Shown piece after piece: positions 1 through 11,840 of a stretch of DNA of 64,000 bases. The notes beneath the pieces are model-generated. The model had not been told where the DNA came from, did no database searches, and saw only the letters and a program-made list of their open reading frames with translations. The stretch covers positions 10,694,501 through 10,758,500 of the forward strand of contig CM064417.1 of the NCBI GenBank assembly GCA_032690845.1, read 5' to 3'. The number at the start of each line of letters is the position of its first letter. Position 1 is the stretch's first letter. This DNA comes from Eleusine coracana subsp. coracana (Eukaryota; Streptophyta; Magnoliopsida; Poales; Poaceae). A program made the translations under genes and the position numbers.

Positions 1-823
1 CTCATTCTTGCTCCACTTTGTTCTGAACCCAAAGAAATATAAGAAAAGAGGCAGATACGATTCTTGAATGCTTTGCTCATGCAAGGTAGATTAGGAAAAA
101 TGAATCCCTCCTGCTCAAGTCCTTCAAACTTCTGCTGCCTGTGTAAGAAAAATGTGTACTCAGTAGTGGCGATGGTGCATGTCCATGTATAAATAAATGC
201 ACTTGCATTGCTTATGCGGTACTGCTACTTTTCAGTCGATTGAAAAGTAGCATCCCTTTTAATCAATGGTAGTGTGTATATTCTTTTGTTCTTTTTATTC
301 TTTTTATTATTTATCTATTTGTAGGATTATTTGTATTAATTAGTGTTATGTATAGACTATGAAATTTTTTTGTCTTTTTGTATCCATTAGATGTAGATCC
401 AAGGGCTAAAAGCGTTGATTGAAAGAAACCTCTATTTTTAATCGACTGAAAATTAGACACTCCCTTGCTTATGGTATCTATAGAACATATATTTGTTGTA
501 CAAAATACTAATAACACTACTTGGTGCACAAAGGTCTCCGGTCCAAATTAAAAGGCTTATCGCTAACAAGTACATAACAAGGAACAAGTAAATCATGAGC
601 ATAAAGTTAATGAATTTCAAAGGAATGGTGACATTTGATTTTTCTGAAATTTATGCCCAACAAATCAAATTCAGCAAAAATAGTGACACAACAATGCATA
701 TGCAATTCAATTCACCTCCCTAATAACTCAACTAAAATTTAACACTTCAGGCAAGCAAGGTTTGCTACTTATATAGATGTTAGGCGGTTGCTGAAGTAAC
801 AAGATAAGATAAATAAGATGTCA
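1..823. other. AT-rich intergenic sequence
   Basis: I see no supportable gene here. The longest reading frame is short, low complexity and has no recognisable domain. The only clear structure is the hairpin at 224-251. The inverted motif AATCGACTGAAAATTAG near 440-460 matches the hairpin arm on the other strand, so the interval 224-460 may be a decayed miniature inverted-repeat element. Confidence 0.4.
224..251. repeat. perfect 11-bp stem hairpin
   Basis: The arm GCTACTTTTCA is followed by the 6-base loop GTCGAT and the exact complementary arm TGAAAAGTAGC. A related inverted copy lies near 440-460. It is probably the terminus of a miniature transposon and not a terminator or RNA gene. Confidence 0.6.
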
Positions 824-1099
824 TCACATAAGTTCCATGCAGCACTCAAAACTTAAGAACAGAACCACATACCTATTGAGCAATTTCACTTTGAATCCAT
901 AATAAACGAACTCTTGGGTTCTTGAAACTGAGAAAAATTTCTCGATTTTGATCACATTTGAAACTTTGGTCGTCTTTGCCTTTTTAACGTCCGAAAGCTC
1001 CTCAATTGACTCCAAAACAGCAAGGTAATTTTTGATGGAATACTCATCTATTGGAATACTCATCTATTAGCAGCCTTCCATTGCTAGCATTGTGTGAGA

Positions 1100-1414
1100 T
1101 CATGAACATAAATATTCCAAGCAGCTCTTCAACAGCAACTCCACGTGTATCATGCAGTAGGATACTTTCTTAAATATGTGTGGCTCCATACGAAACTCAC
1201 TCTTATACCAACTCTCATGTCCCGCAAGAATTTCCTTCATCTTTTTAGCACCAGTATATTCAGAAGTATGTATCTGATCTTTTTCATCATTAAGACCTTG
1301 AAGTAAGGTAGGAACAATAACAAGAAATAGTTCATCATCCTCTTCTTCCTCCATCTTCATAAATTTCTTAATTTTCTCCCTCCTATATTCCATAATCTCA
1401 TTCCTAGACCCCAT
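1100..1414 (-). pseudogene. PIF/Harbinger transposase-like N-terminal fragment
   Basis: An open frame of about 104 residues on the minus strand. It has an acidic lysine/glutamate-rich start, then a segment containing SEYTGAKKMKEILAGHESW and the phrase FRMEPHIFKKV. This resembles the alpha-helical region that precedes the DDE nuclease in plant HARBI1/ALP1-like proteins, with the pattern YTGxxxxxELLxGHxxxF...FRMxxxxFxxL. No DDE catalytic domain follows downstream, so this is an isolated fragment or one exon of a degenerate copy. Assignment rests on motif resemblance only. It could belong to the exon cluster at 1.6-3.3 kb but no convincing splice joins them. Confidence 0.4.
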
Positions 1415-1632
1415 TATCTAAAATTTACATATTATGGAAAAATTTAGAACATGTTAACAGTTAACAGAATCAAGTTGAAGGAAGCTAACGACTATAGAGT
1501 ATGGTTGCATATGAATTAGGTAGCAGCAGGTAAATTAGTGAAGAATTAACAAGACACATATGGTTGGATTCTAGATTTAGCTACATGAATTAGGTAGCAG
1601 CAGGTAAAGCAGGGGAGGGAGGGCAGACTCAC

Positions 1633-3330
1633 CTACTAGAGCTGCAGTAGTGCCTTTGTCACCACCAGGGCTAAAGACAACGACGTCTTTAGAGCTTGGA
1701 GGAATATGCAGGAGCTCTGCAATACAAAACCCACATTTTACAACCGAGCACTAAGTCAGTACTAGCACAGAAGCATGAATGAATAATTTATTGAACTGAA
1801 ATTACATAACTATTCATTGACAACTCGAACTGAACTGACTAGCTCCTTGCACTTAAGATACAAAAGAAAGCCATCACAACACAAGCTAGACAATACGGCA
1901 GCCATCACATGTCTTCCAATATATGTGAGAAATAAAAAAAATATTGGAACCTTACTTGGTGGTGTTGGAGTGTAGTGCGGTCGTAGAGTTCAGATAAGGA
2001 GCAGTTGGGCACCTCAAATAGAAACTTGTTGTAGGTTGGTCGACTTGAACAACACCATGTATTGTCCACTTTCTCCTTTGAAACTAATACTTTGAAAGAT
2101 TAGAACCTGAAGCTATAAGCTAGTTTTCAAGAATGCTACTCCATTGAGAACTCAAGAACAGAAGCACATACCTAGGGAGCTTGTAAAGTTCAGACCACCA
2201 GCAGGTGGGCACACTCCTTCTGCTTGTCTTCTTTGGATCTACATATTATCAACAGCTATAGAAATCAGATGAACATCATTAAACTAACCAAACAGTACCC
2301 GCTTCCACTCCACTACTCTGCATACGACACTAAGTTCTAATACAGAAATACAGACTAAATTACAAATCTACATAATGTCATGCTACGGAGATCTGAGTAC
2401 AAGTATCATTACACGAAGATGTAGTGCAACAGGTTGTTCCCTAGTGAATGGAAAAATTCATACTGAACATTTGTGTTCAGTACTAGGTATATGCAAGTGA
2501 AAAAGGAATATACAGGTTAACATGTCATGTTCTACTTTTGTTTTCCCCCTGCTAGGTTTCTATCTAGCCGAGCCATTCTTTTTCTATTAAAAGGATGATA
2601 AAAGGGAGCAGAACAGAGTAAAAATAAATACAAAGTCATTTCCTTACCTGACAAGTATCCCATAAATCAAAGTGCAACCTCAAAGACAATTTTTTGTCTC
2701 GCTTGATTGCAACCCCACGACTGAAATAAATTAAACTAGGCAAAAAATAGTCAGCAAATTTCCATTTAACAGGCCATTATTGGACGGTTCGGGCCCTAAA
2801 GCTGAGGATTAAGAAGAAAAGAAAAGGTTCTGCTTAAGCGATCAAGCTTCATCATCTGTTAAAACGAGGCGCATTGAATCGTTACATGCAAGTATGACAA
2901 CAAGGTATCTAATAGTGGCCAGACTAAACCCCAACTTTCCCTCCTTTTTTTGGAACAAATAAATTGCAGGAGGCGGCTCGATCGATGGGGGTAGACGCCC
3001 TCGTCCCCTCTCCTCTGATGGGTTCGCTCCCTAGGTCGGCTGCCAGCAAACAAAAACAAAATAAATAAACAAAACAAAGACATGGAGCAGGCGATGTGGT
3101 GTCACGGTGGAACCGAACTGGAATCGAAAGGACTCGTATGTATATGCTACAGATTGTCCGACAAGAAGACAGAGGGGCCTCACCGTGGTTCTTGGAAGCC
3201 GAGTTCGAGGTCAAGCTGAGCAGATCTCGGAGGTAGGGTTTGATGAAGTTGTTGAGGATGCACCAGGTGGTTCTTGAGCAGCAAAGCTTGTTGACAATGA
3301 TCCGCACGCCGATCCACAAGCCGCTCGCAT
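1633..3330 (-). other. putative small multi-exon gene or gene relic, product unknown
   Basis: Several short minus-strand open segments are bounded by good splice signals. One runs 2720-2648 (acceptor TTTATTTCAG, donor GTAAGG), one 2238-2172 (acceptor TATGTAG, donor GTATGT), one ends at 1956 before GTAAGG, and one runs 1716-1633 (acceptor TATTGCAG, donor GTGAGT). A first exon near 3330-3183 ends at GTGAGG and is preceded by a GC-rich region (3330-3530) typical of a grass 5' UTR. The 1716-1633 exon can encode IPPSSKDVVVFSPGGDKG, which looks protein-like. I do not recognise the family and could not fix one consistent frame across all segments, so it may be a pseudogene. The acceptor of the 1956 exon is uncertain. 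Confidence 0.3.
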
Positions 3331-3756
3331 CAACTGGTCGACGTGACGAGCTCCCGCTCCCGCCGACGAGGTGGCACAGTCGAGCGTCTGGAGGAGGCGA
3401 CGCCGACTGAGGACTCAGGAGGAGAGGTGGAGATGTGCGGAGGGAAGTAGCGACTGGGGCGGGGCAGGGCGGGGCGGCGACGACAGTGGCGACTAGGGCG
3501 GGGCAGCGACGAGAGCGGCATCGGGGGCAAGACGGGGAAATTTCACCTGACGTCGGAGGATGATTTTTCTTTTTCCTGGAATCGACGTGGGTGGGGCTGA
3601 AATGTCCTACAGAATTTTTGGCCCACTAGACATCCAAAAGGCGGGTCGGGTTAGATGGGGAGGAAAGACACGGGCCGAAAAACACCTGGGGATTGGCCCG
3701 AATTCCCTAGGGGAATCTGGCTTCCCAAACAAGAGCTCGTCCTCCATGCAATCGGA

Positions 3757-4535
3757 GGAAAAAAAATTCCCTACGACGGTTCGCAAAGAGCGCCCATGCG
3801 ACCCTGTCCTTGATCGATGATCGACACGTGGATGATTCGGAAAATCGAAGAGAGCAGTGATCGGCTTGGTAAAAGGGTAATTCAGTGAACGCGCACGCGG
3901 CTTGGCTCACAACGACACGCATGACTCGGCTTCAGCGGAACAAGGGCCCGTTCCGCGTCCGCCACCGGAGTTGTCGGATCCACGAGATCGATCCGTCGCG
4001 ACCGCACGTGCTCAATCTAGAACAACATCTTTCTGCATCTAAGTTTTCTCACGTACGATGACGCGCTCCGCCTTTACCTAGAAGGCCACGAGCAATCCTA
4101 TGGTTCTGTATTGCCCAAGATCGATCAGGGAAGTTGCATCGTCCTCTCGTGTCCGGAGCTGACTATTACGTCAACCTCATTATCCTTCCTTGTCCTTGGC
4201 GCGTCAACAAGTACGTCAACTTCATCGCCATTGTGTTCCGACTGCTGCAACTCTCTTGCCCAATGGCTATGCCTAGGTCTTGTCACGGCTGTCGTGGCTC
4301 GCCGACGACTATCGAGGGTGAAGAAGCTATACGAACTCGATCAACCAAAAGACGTTCTTAAAATACGTGGATGCGAATAGAGTAAGCCGAGCCTACCGAA
4401 GGACTGGAGCCGTAGTTTTAGACTGCTGAAGGAGCAGCAACTCCCTTCGATTTTCCTAATCATCCACGTGTCGAGCATCGAGGGCAGGGTCGCATGGGCG
4501 CTGTTTGCGAACCGTCCGTAGAGAATTTTTTTTCC
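3757..4535. mobile_element. non-autonomous Mutator-like element (MULE), 779 bp
   Basis: The ends are long inverted repeats of about 100 bp. The left arm starts GGAAAAAAAATTC at 3757 and runs to about 3856. Its inverse runs from about 4433 to 4535. The arms share blocks such as GGTTCGCAAA, GCGCCCATGCGACCCTG and CGACACGTGGATGATT. The flanks 3748-3756 (GCAATCGGA) and 4536-4544 (GCAATCGAA) match at 8 of 9 positions, which is the 9-bp target duplication expected for MULEs. The 570-bp interior has no transposase. Its small frames are unremarkable, so the element would depend on a transposase supplied elsewhere. Confidence 0.85.
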
Positions 4536-4695
4536 GCAATCGAAGTTGGTGGTGCTCGGTCGCCGCAGCTGCGTCTCCTCCGAGGATTCTCACTTGGTGC
4601 GTCCATGAGCAGAAGCAGAGGAGTGTTGGACATCCATCAAGTTTTCACCTACACGTAACCTTGAGGTGAGAGTCGACGTCACGTCACCACCTGAG

Positions 4696-4997
4696 GCCTT
4701 AGTTCGGTTAGACTTGTAAATTGTAATATAAATTACATAAATGGATCAGAAGTGATTTGAAATTTGATCTGGTATGAAACGAGTATTCGGTTTGGTTCAG
4801 CATGATATAAAATCTAATCCGTTCTGTCTTTTTTTATGTCTTTAACGCATGGAACAAAACTCAGTCTTCCGAGTCTGAAAATGCACTCATGACATTGTTT
4901 TATTCTTTCACATAGATTGAGTGATATATGGTTTCGCTCAATCTATGTCTTAGAACTAATACATTATGGATTTCATTCCACAACAATCGAACAAGAC
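4696..4997. mobile_element. MITE, about 300 bp
   Basis: Terminal inverted repeats GCCTTAGTTCGG and, on the other strand, GTCTTGTTCGAT bound an AT-rich sequence. The 5-bp flank CTGAG occurs on both sides (4691-4695 and 4998-5002). The TTGTTCGGTT-like terminus is common among grass MITEs. The superfamily is not certain from the ends alone. Confidence 0.6.
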
Positions 4998-5002
4998 CTG
5001 AG

Positions 5003-5908
5003 ATGATTTATTGATTTTTGTGGGATAAAGCTCCAATTTTTTTATATTATATTTTACATAATATTAGGTTATGACATATTTAAATTCGATTTTAACTCTA
5101 ACACACTATGAAATTGTGCATAGTCATCACTGGATTCTAATGTCCTAGAAGTATTTTGAATTTTCTCAAGAATTTACTCTTGAAAGAGTCCAAAATCTAA
5201 GATCCAATAGTGCCTAAAGTTTTCTAAAAGAAAAACTCAACAATCTTGTATTGGGACCATCGCAAAAACTAAGACAACGAAAAATCCCTTCGTCTAACAG
5301 CACGAAAAGATTTCCTTCACGTTCATATGCCCCTTTGATTTTTCCTTAAACCGATGATAAGATGTTCAAAGAAGTCCTTGTTCATGTGGCTCCTTCTGGG
5401 CTGTTGTTTTGATCATCTGCCGTTGATGGTATTTGTGCATATAGCATTTACTTAATCATTGCAAAATATATTGGCGCACATAACTTGTGAAAACTTTTTT
5501 TTAGTTAGAAGAGAACAGTGCATAAAACGTGGTATATACACTTCATATTAAGTTATTTACTCTGACATGAATTTTAAACAGCCGTTGAAATGGCACCGAA
5601 GGGCATTTGGGTAGAATTATTGAAGGAACGAGCTGCAACTGCTTATATTGGCTTCTCAGCTCTTCTGTGCAGGCAGACATGCGTGGACATCTTGCTTACA
5701 GTGGATCTTTCATGTCGAACCCCACTGGCCATTGCGATGTGTGCACCACATCAACAAAACCAGACTACTAACCGTGATAAAATAAATGATTTAGATAGTT
5801 AAGGGAAGAACAAATATCTGATTTTTCAGATGGAAGGAAATAGAATAATGACGAAAGTAACTTCGACTAACTTTTGAAAAAAAAGAAAGTAACTTCGACT
5901 TGATTCTA
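5003..5908. other. intergenic, no gene seen
   Basis: AT-rich sequence without a supportable gene. The frame at 5590-5802 is short, lacks any motif, and shows no splice context worth reporting. Confidence 0.4.
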
Positions 5909-6270
5909 AGGTCAGATACAATGCTACATATAGACAGTCTCATAGGCCGTCTTATGCATTGCCACGTAGTATTTCTGATAATATGGAAAAAAGAGAGGGT
6001 GGTAAGAGAAAAAGATGATTATTTCGCATAGCAATCATCTCATGCACTAAAATTTAGGAGTATAAGACGACTCTTATACCATTGTACAAATTTTAGTAAT
6101 CTTTTAATCTATAAATATTCTTTTTTACATCCATAAATTAAGAGAACATATAATTAATAGAAGACAACTGAAAAAATCACATATTGTATAAGTCGTCTGA
6201 TGACCTGTCTCAAAATTACGTGTTATGCATGAAACGACTTATGAGACGACACCATTGTATTTTCCCTAAC
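5909..6270. mobile_element. MITE with imperfect inverted termini
   Basis: The left end (GATACAATGCTACATA then a GTCTCATAGGCCGTCTTATG block) is mirrored on the other strand by GATACAATGGTGTCG then GTCTCATAAGTCGTTTCATG. The interior is AT-rich with short palindromic stretches about sliding TAAGACGAC motifs. No coding capacity. Exact ends and target duplication are not resolved. Confidence 0.55.
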
Positions 6271-6954
6271 AAAGGCGCAGCCAACCTCCATGGAACCAGC
6301 GCAACTGCCTTGTTTTCCTAATTTTTAATTGAACAAAGGCCACCTTAAGCATGAGCCACCAGGACCGATTTTCTGTAATCAATTTTACCGAGTCTGGACG
6401 AGCATGTAGATGAATCCATTTACACAATATCGATGACATCATTCATATATTTTTGCAAAAGTTAGACTGTGCCGTCTCGATATATTCATTCATCACAAAA
6501 AGGGGTACAATCTAATTTTGGACGGACAAGGCATCTCTCTAGTCATTAATGACCGCCCCACAAGATGCGCATGGGATCTTGGCACACCGCTCGGCTTGTT
6601 TTCTCTAAGGAAACTAACTTGTGCCTCCCATATGATAGTTGAAGATCGTCGAGTTCATTCAGCAAAAAAAAACCCCGACATGTTCATCAATATTGCCTTC
6701 AGCCCTTCAAACAAAATCCTGGGAATCATCCAAATACATCCACTTTTGAAATGTCATATCAAATAGCCTAACGCAATGCATGCTCTGGACAGCAAATGAC
6801 TTCCCCCTGTCAAAACGTATGGACACTCTGCAACACGACACAAATAGAAACAGTGAATATAAGTGGTACAAAATAAGGTCAAAATTTTCAGGAAATACTA
6901 GAATAAAAAGTTCAAAGAAACCTTTCTATGGACTCAGCTGGCTAAAACAGGAAA
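6271..6954. other. 3' flank of the methyltransferase gene
   Basis: No independent gene is seen. The segment nearest 6954 must contain the 3' UTR of the minus-strand methyltransferase. The plus-strand frames here are short and antisense to it or featureless. Confidence 0.4.
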
Positions 6955-9900
6955 CTAGCGCAGCTCCAATAAGCAGACACACTCAATATGAGGAGTGTGG
7001 GGAAACATATCTACAGGTATTACACTCTTCAGCTCATAGTACCCTTGCAAACCTTTCTCCTCCTGAAGACAAATTTATTGAAGCAGTATTTAAGTACTGG
7101 AAAAAAGCTAAAGTATAGCAATGTATTTAGTCGTTGCTTAAAGTAGGACAATACATACCACACCGTGGCATAGGTAGTCCAAATCCCGTGCACAAGTTGC
7201 AGGATTACATGAGACATAGACAATTCGAGGAGCTTTAACTTCTAACAGCCACTTGATTAACTTCATGTGCATCCCTGGCCGGTTAGGATCTGAACAAATT
7301 ATGGTTGTCAGTTCGGTTTTAACATAACAAAAAAAAAATATTCATCAAGCATTGTTGTTTAATTTTTTAGGCTCAAAATAATGTTTATTGCATTAGTTAT
7401 TAAGTGTGATAAGATAAAAGCTTCATTGTATCAGTCATTGGTGTAACAACAAAAAAAAGCTTCAAGCTTGTGGTGCTGTTGCCTACCCAACTTGCTTGGG
7501 ACTAAAAGGCTTTCTTGTTGTTGCCTATGGGTGCTGTTATATGCAGCTAGCAAAAAGACTTTTAGATCTACGAAAAAATTCAAAAGCATGTGAACCAAGA
7601 CAAACCTGAGATAATTATGTCAGGCTTTGGAAATTCCTTCCCAAAAGTTTCACCAATTTTATTCAAATCTCCCTGAACAAACGTAGCATTACTGATACCA
7701 TTAAACTTAGCATTCTTTCGAGCATCTGAAATGGCTTCAGGAACAACTTCATATCCATATACATGCTTTGCCCTGGACATAATAGAAGAGCATTTAGTAA
7801 CTATGGTTGTTGCAAAAAGGGATAACATATTAGTGAAACAGTTTCCTACTTTTGTGTGAAACAACAGAATTTAGTAACTATGGTTGTTGCAAAAAGGGAT
7901 AACATAATAGTGAAAGGGTTTCATAGTTCTGTGTAAAACAAAAGAAGCAATTAGACTCGCTAGTAATAGATACACCCACAATAAAGACTACCTTCTGGCA
8001 AGTGTCAAACCAATAGTTCCAGTTCCACAAAACAAGTCAAGAACAATCTCAGAGCCATCTCCTTTAAGACCAGTAGAATCTTCTATAAGCTTGTAAAGAA
8101 CATCAGCCTGCAGGCAAACATGCGTTCTTTTATATGGTTAATATGTGATTCTTATTTAGCTTATGCCTTTGCTCTCTTTATGCATCAACTGAAACCTCAA
8201 CAAAAACATAAACATGGGACAATAAGAGAAACATAACACAGTAGAATGGCGGCAGCTGACAGGAAAATATGTTACAATAATCCAATACTGAACAAAAACA
8301 AACCTGCTTCGTATTAGTTTGAAAGAAGGAATTAGCAGATATCTGGAATGTAAGTCCTCTCAAAACCTCTGTAATAAATGGCTTCCCGTAAAGGGTATAT
8401 TCTTGTTCACCCAAAGAGGTGTTGCCGACAGATGTGTTTACATTATTTATGACACTAACCTACAATGATAGAACACGAATGAATTTCAATACTAGAGGTC
8501 AAACTTCATACCCAAATATTCAATAGCACAAAAACCAACAGTTCATGCACAATTCTAAATAGATTTATAAGACAACAAAAATCAATACAAGCTCTACTCA
8601 CATACCACTTCAGGTATTTTTGTGATACGATTAACAAGAGGCATCAACAAGTCTGGTTCATAACATGATGTCACAAAATTGACCATCACTTCCGGAGTTC
8701 CAGTGGTGACATTTCTGGAAATAGAAACATAATGCAATGTCTGAAGGTGCTCCAAGGGTAACAAAAGTCAAATGGTGATATTAAGAATAAAAGTGCGATA
8801 AATTATTTTAATTTTTTTTTTGCAAAACAAAAAAAAAAGAGAGGAAAGGTTCTGCCCATGCAAAGGAAGGCATACAGAATCACTAGTAGAACATGCCAAT
8901 AACATACGATGGATCACCATACCTTCCTGTTCTAATCATAAGGTGCTTGAGAAACCCGACATGCTTGTGGACATCATAAAGTGTGAGGCCAAGAGCAGGA
9001 TCCATCCAGGATTCTTGAACAACTGCAAGAACCTATGGAAATTAGCAACTAATCAATTCAACATTCCATTAGATGTTAATCGAATGTTACGAGGTAATGA
9101 GCTATTTGACCACCAACTGTAGTGAAGTAGCATGGTCAAAATATTTTAAGTAGAATGTAGAATACGGTGTAATCTTCATCATCCAAACATGCTCCCAGGA
9201 TGATCACATAAATCTATCAACCTCAAGAATTGTATGTTGACAGAGTCATAACAATGCGATAGTCTATAGCTTTCACAGAATCTCCAAACTACATGGTTCG
9301 AGATAAACAACGAAAAACAATATATTTCTCAATACATGGAAAATCACCATGACAGATTATCAAATACAAATGCAAGTGGATATTTCTACGATGTAGTGTT
9401 CAACACCAACAAGCAACATCATCAACTAGTGGCAACAGTCATTATACAATGGCCTATGAAACTACTACCCATCAATCACTTCCATCCAACCAGAAAAGTA
9501 CCAACAGATATGATTTGAATGTGTTACTGAACCATATATAAAACTGCACTTCATAGAAGTTTTATTCAGTTCATAAAAGGAATCCTAAGTTTAAACTTAG
9601 TATCACAATGGATCCAGAACATCATCAATTTTGTAAATTGAAGCAGACTCAACCAATTCATCACCTTATCTGCTGGCTCACTCTGCAGAAAGCATTTCTG
9701 CACATGAAGCACCTTGTCAAAGAACCCTGGTGCATGCAATCCAAGTGCATAGCCATCACGCTCATCTGTTTCCAGCTTCATCCCCTCCTCCTCTTCGTCC
9801 TCCTTCTCCTTCATCAACTCCTTTGCCACCCATCTCTTCGTCCCAAATGAGAACTCCATCTGCGGAAACGAAAATAAATTAAGGCGTAATGTTTAGCACC

Positions 9901-10529
9901 CAAAACCCATCTTAAACCCTCCATCCAAACCTCACCTTGTTCCTGTACCGAAATATCTCATCGCACGGCACGATGGGCTTAAGGATGGCATCAGGCTCCG
10001 CGCTGTCCAGGTGCTTGGGATCGAACCTGCCGAAGTTTACCAGCAAGTCGCGGACCTGCAGGTGCTTATGGCCGATCTGCGCGGCGTAGGCGAGGGACTG
10101 GCTCTTGCAGCCGCCACAGTCGGCGGCGAGGGGGCAGGGGGCCTCGACAGCGTCGTGGTGGGGCTCGAGTGTCTTGAGCTTGGCGGCTTCGCCGAAGGCG
10201 CCGCGGCGGAGGCGGCGGACGCGGGCGAGGAGGCGCTCTCCGGGGAGCGCGCCGTCGCAGAGCAGGACGAAGGTGGAGCCCGCGACCTTGCAGACGCCCT
10301 TTCCCTTGAAGGCGAGCGCCTCGCATGTGAGCTCGATGGTCTCGCCGCGCTTCGGAAAGTAGCCCTTACGGGGCGAAGCCGACGATGGCGGCGGTTGGGA
10401 TAGGGCTGGAGTAGGTGCTGGCACTTCTGACGCGGTGGCGGCTACGGCCAGGAGGCGACGGCGGTGATGGAGCGGGACGCCCCGGCGGAGGAGGCCGCCG
10501 GTGAGGGGCGAGACGGCGTGGGCGGCCAT
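6955..10529 (-). CDS. organellar RNA m5U methyltransferase, TrmA/RlmD type (nine exons)
   Basis: This enzyme would use S-adenosylmethionine to methylate uridine C5 in tRNA or rRNA. Exons (minus strand): 10529-9936, 9859-9665, 9032-8923, 8714-8606, 8459-8304, 8107-7992, 7772-7606, 7289-7159, 7062-6955. All junctions are GT..AG and phases agree, giving 561 residues. Residues 1-50 are Arg/Ala/Ser/Pro-rich and acid-poor, like a plastid or mitochondrial transit peptide. A TRAM domain follows (about 59-123). Fe-S ligands are C132, C138 and C141 (CPLAADCGGC), probably with C254. The SAM motif VLDLFCGTGTIG is at 410-421, DPNRPG at 483, the catalytic Cys510 in SCNPAT, and the general base Glu553 in HIECV. 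An acidic insert (about 216-232) is unusual. The start at 10529 is chosen because it directly precedes the transit-like leader; an in-frame ATG at 10619 would add 30 residues. The exact RNA target is not known from sequence. Confidence 0.92.
7466..7535 (+). mobile_element. SINE 3'-end fragment in a methyltransferase intron
   Basis: The phrase CCAACTTGCTTGGGACT, then AAAAGGCTTT and TTGTTGTTG, matches the 3' tail typical of grass Au-type SINEs. Only the 3' part is recognisable, so it is 5'-truncated or decayed. It lies in the intron between exons 7 and 8 of the methyltransferase gene. Confidence 0.5.
7794..7945. repeat. 76-bp tandem duplication in an intron
   Basis: Two adjacent copies begin TTTAGTAACTATGGTTGTTG (near 7794 and 7870). 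They run through GGGATAACAT and GTGAAA and differ at several bases. The duplication sits in the intron between exons 6 and 7 of the methyltransferase gene and does not touch a splice site. Confidence 0.75.
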
Positions 10530-10677
10530 GCGGGGGCGGGTATGTTTGGATGGGCAGTGGACGGGCGGAGATGACGCGGGAGAGAAGACGATGACGTAAC
10601 GTAGGTGAGGGTTGGGCAAGTTGGAACTGGGCTGATTTCATTTCCATGCGATTGGACGAATAGTAAATTTAAGGGGG

Positions 10678-11840
10678 GAAGTCCTATTTACCTCTCCAAC
10701 TCTTGAGGTAGTTGTAAATCGTGCCTCTAATTATAAAATCGGGTATTCTGAGTTCCTCAACTATTAGATGTGTTATAATTTTTCTCCCTCGATGGTATTT
10801 TGAGTGGTTTTATCTGACTCAGCATGATAGGGTCCATCTGTCAGCTGCCAACTCAGCATGATGGGACCCACCTATTAGCTGCCTCGTCAACAAATACCAT
10901 GTTCTCCGGGCGGGTGAAGCAGGGCTCGAGGCGGGCGGCGGTGGCGAGACCCAGGGCGGGTGGAGACGCGCTCCAGACGTGCCATGGTGATATCCTGAGG
11001 CGGACAACGACAACAAGACCTAGGAAGGATGGAGATAGTGCTCTAAGCAGTGGCAACGCCGGGTCTCGAGGTCATGGCGACGGCGGCGGGACCTGAGGCG
11101 GGTTGTAGATGCATTCAATCAAGCCGCAGCCCATGGCGGCGAGTCCTGAGGCGAGCGGCGATGACGGGTCCTGAGGCAGGCGGTGGGACCTAGGGCGTGT
11201 GGACGACTGCCCGCTCTTCCTTCTCCCATATCTTTCCAAATCTCACCGCCGCACGGCGACGACGACTGCCCGCTCTTCTCCGTCATCGATGTCACGGCGT
11301 GCTTCGGCGTCGGCGACATCCTCCCCGTCATGCTCGTCGCGCGGGGACCCAATGGCTGCCCGCTCCTCTCTGCCAGCGAAGATGGCACCGCCGACGCCAT
11401 GACCTCGAGCGCCAGCGCAGAGGTGGCACCCTCTCTCCATCGATCTAGGGCCCCCGCGCCACCCCGCTCCACCGCGACCGTGCCACAGGCCCGAGCTGAA
11501 GCGGGTGTCGTCAGAGCAGCGTCGTGCCGCCAGCTCCTCCGAGCAGAGGAAGTCGCCGGGTCATCTTCTCGAAGTCCCCGCCGCCACTCTTGGTGTCGTA
11601 GCCGGAAGAGTCATTGGGAGTAAAGGAGAGGAGAGGAAGGAGAAAGAAAAGAAAAAAAATGGTGGGAGAGTGCCTACATGGCAGCTGACATGTGGGCTCA
11701 GGAGCGTTGACTGAGCCAAAACCACTCGCAGTACCACCGAGGGAGGAAAATTACACTGCACCACTAAATTGAGTGAGTCGGGTTACCCGGTTTTATAATT
11801 GAAGGTATAATTTGCACCTCACTTAATAGTTGGAGCTCAT
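10678..11840. mobile_element. GC-rich MULE-like element, possible Pack-MULE
   Basis: Inverted termini of about 110 bp. The left arm contains CTCCAACTCTTGAGG, AATTATAAAATCGGG, CTCCCTCGATGGTA and GAGTGGTTTTATCTGACTC. The right arm carries the same blocks inverted with modest divergence. The interior (10860-11620) is GC-rich with codon-like periodicity, unlike the AT-rich arms. That contrast is typical of elements that have captured gene fragments. The interior lacks a recognisable transposase. The exact ends and target duplication could not be fixed. The same terminal family recurs at 61.3-62.3 kb. Confidence 0.65.
11183..11623 (+). other. GC-rich open frame inside the MULE-like element
   Basis: A 146-residue frame with a hydrophobic stretch (VTACFGVGDILPVMLVARG) followed by Ser/Pro/Arg-rich sequence. 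Other frames are also open here because of GC bias, so this may be fortuitous. If real it is a captured gene fragment. No family is recognised. Confidence 0.2.

Noticed and set aside
10011..10403. Plus-strand frames of up to 130 residues over the first exon of the methyltransferase
   Set aside because: They are shadows of the well-supported minus-strand exon 1, which carries TRAM and Fe-S motifs.
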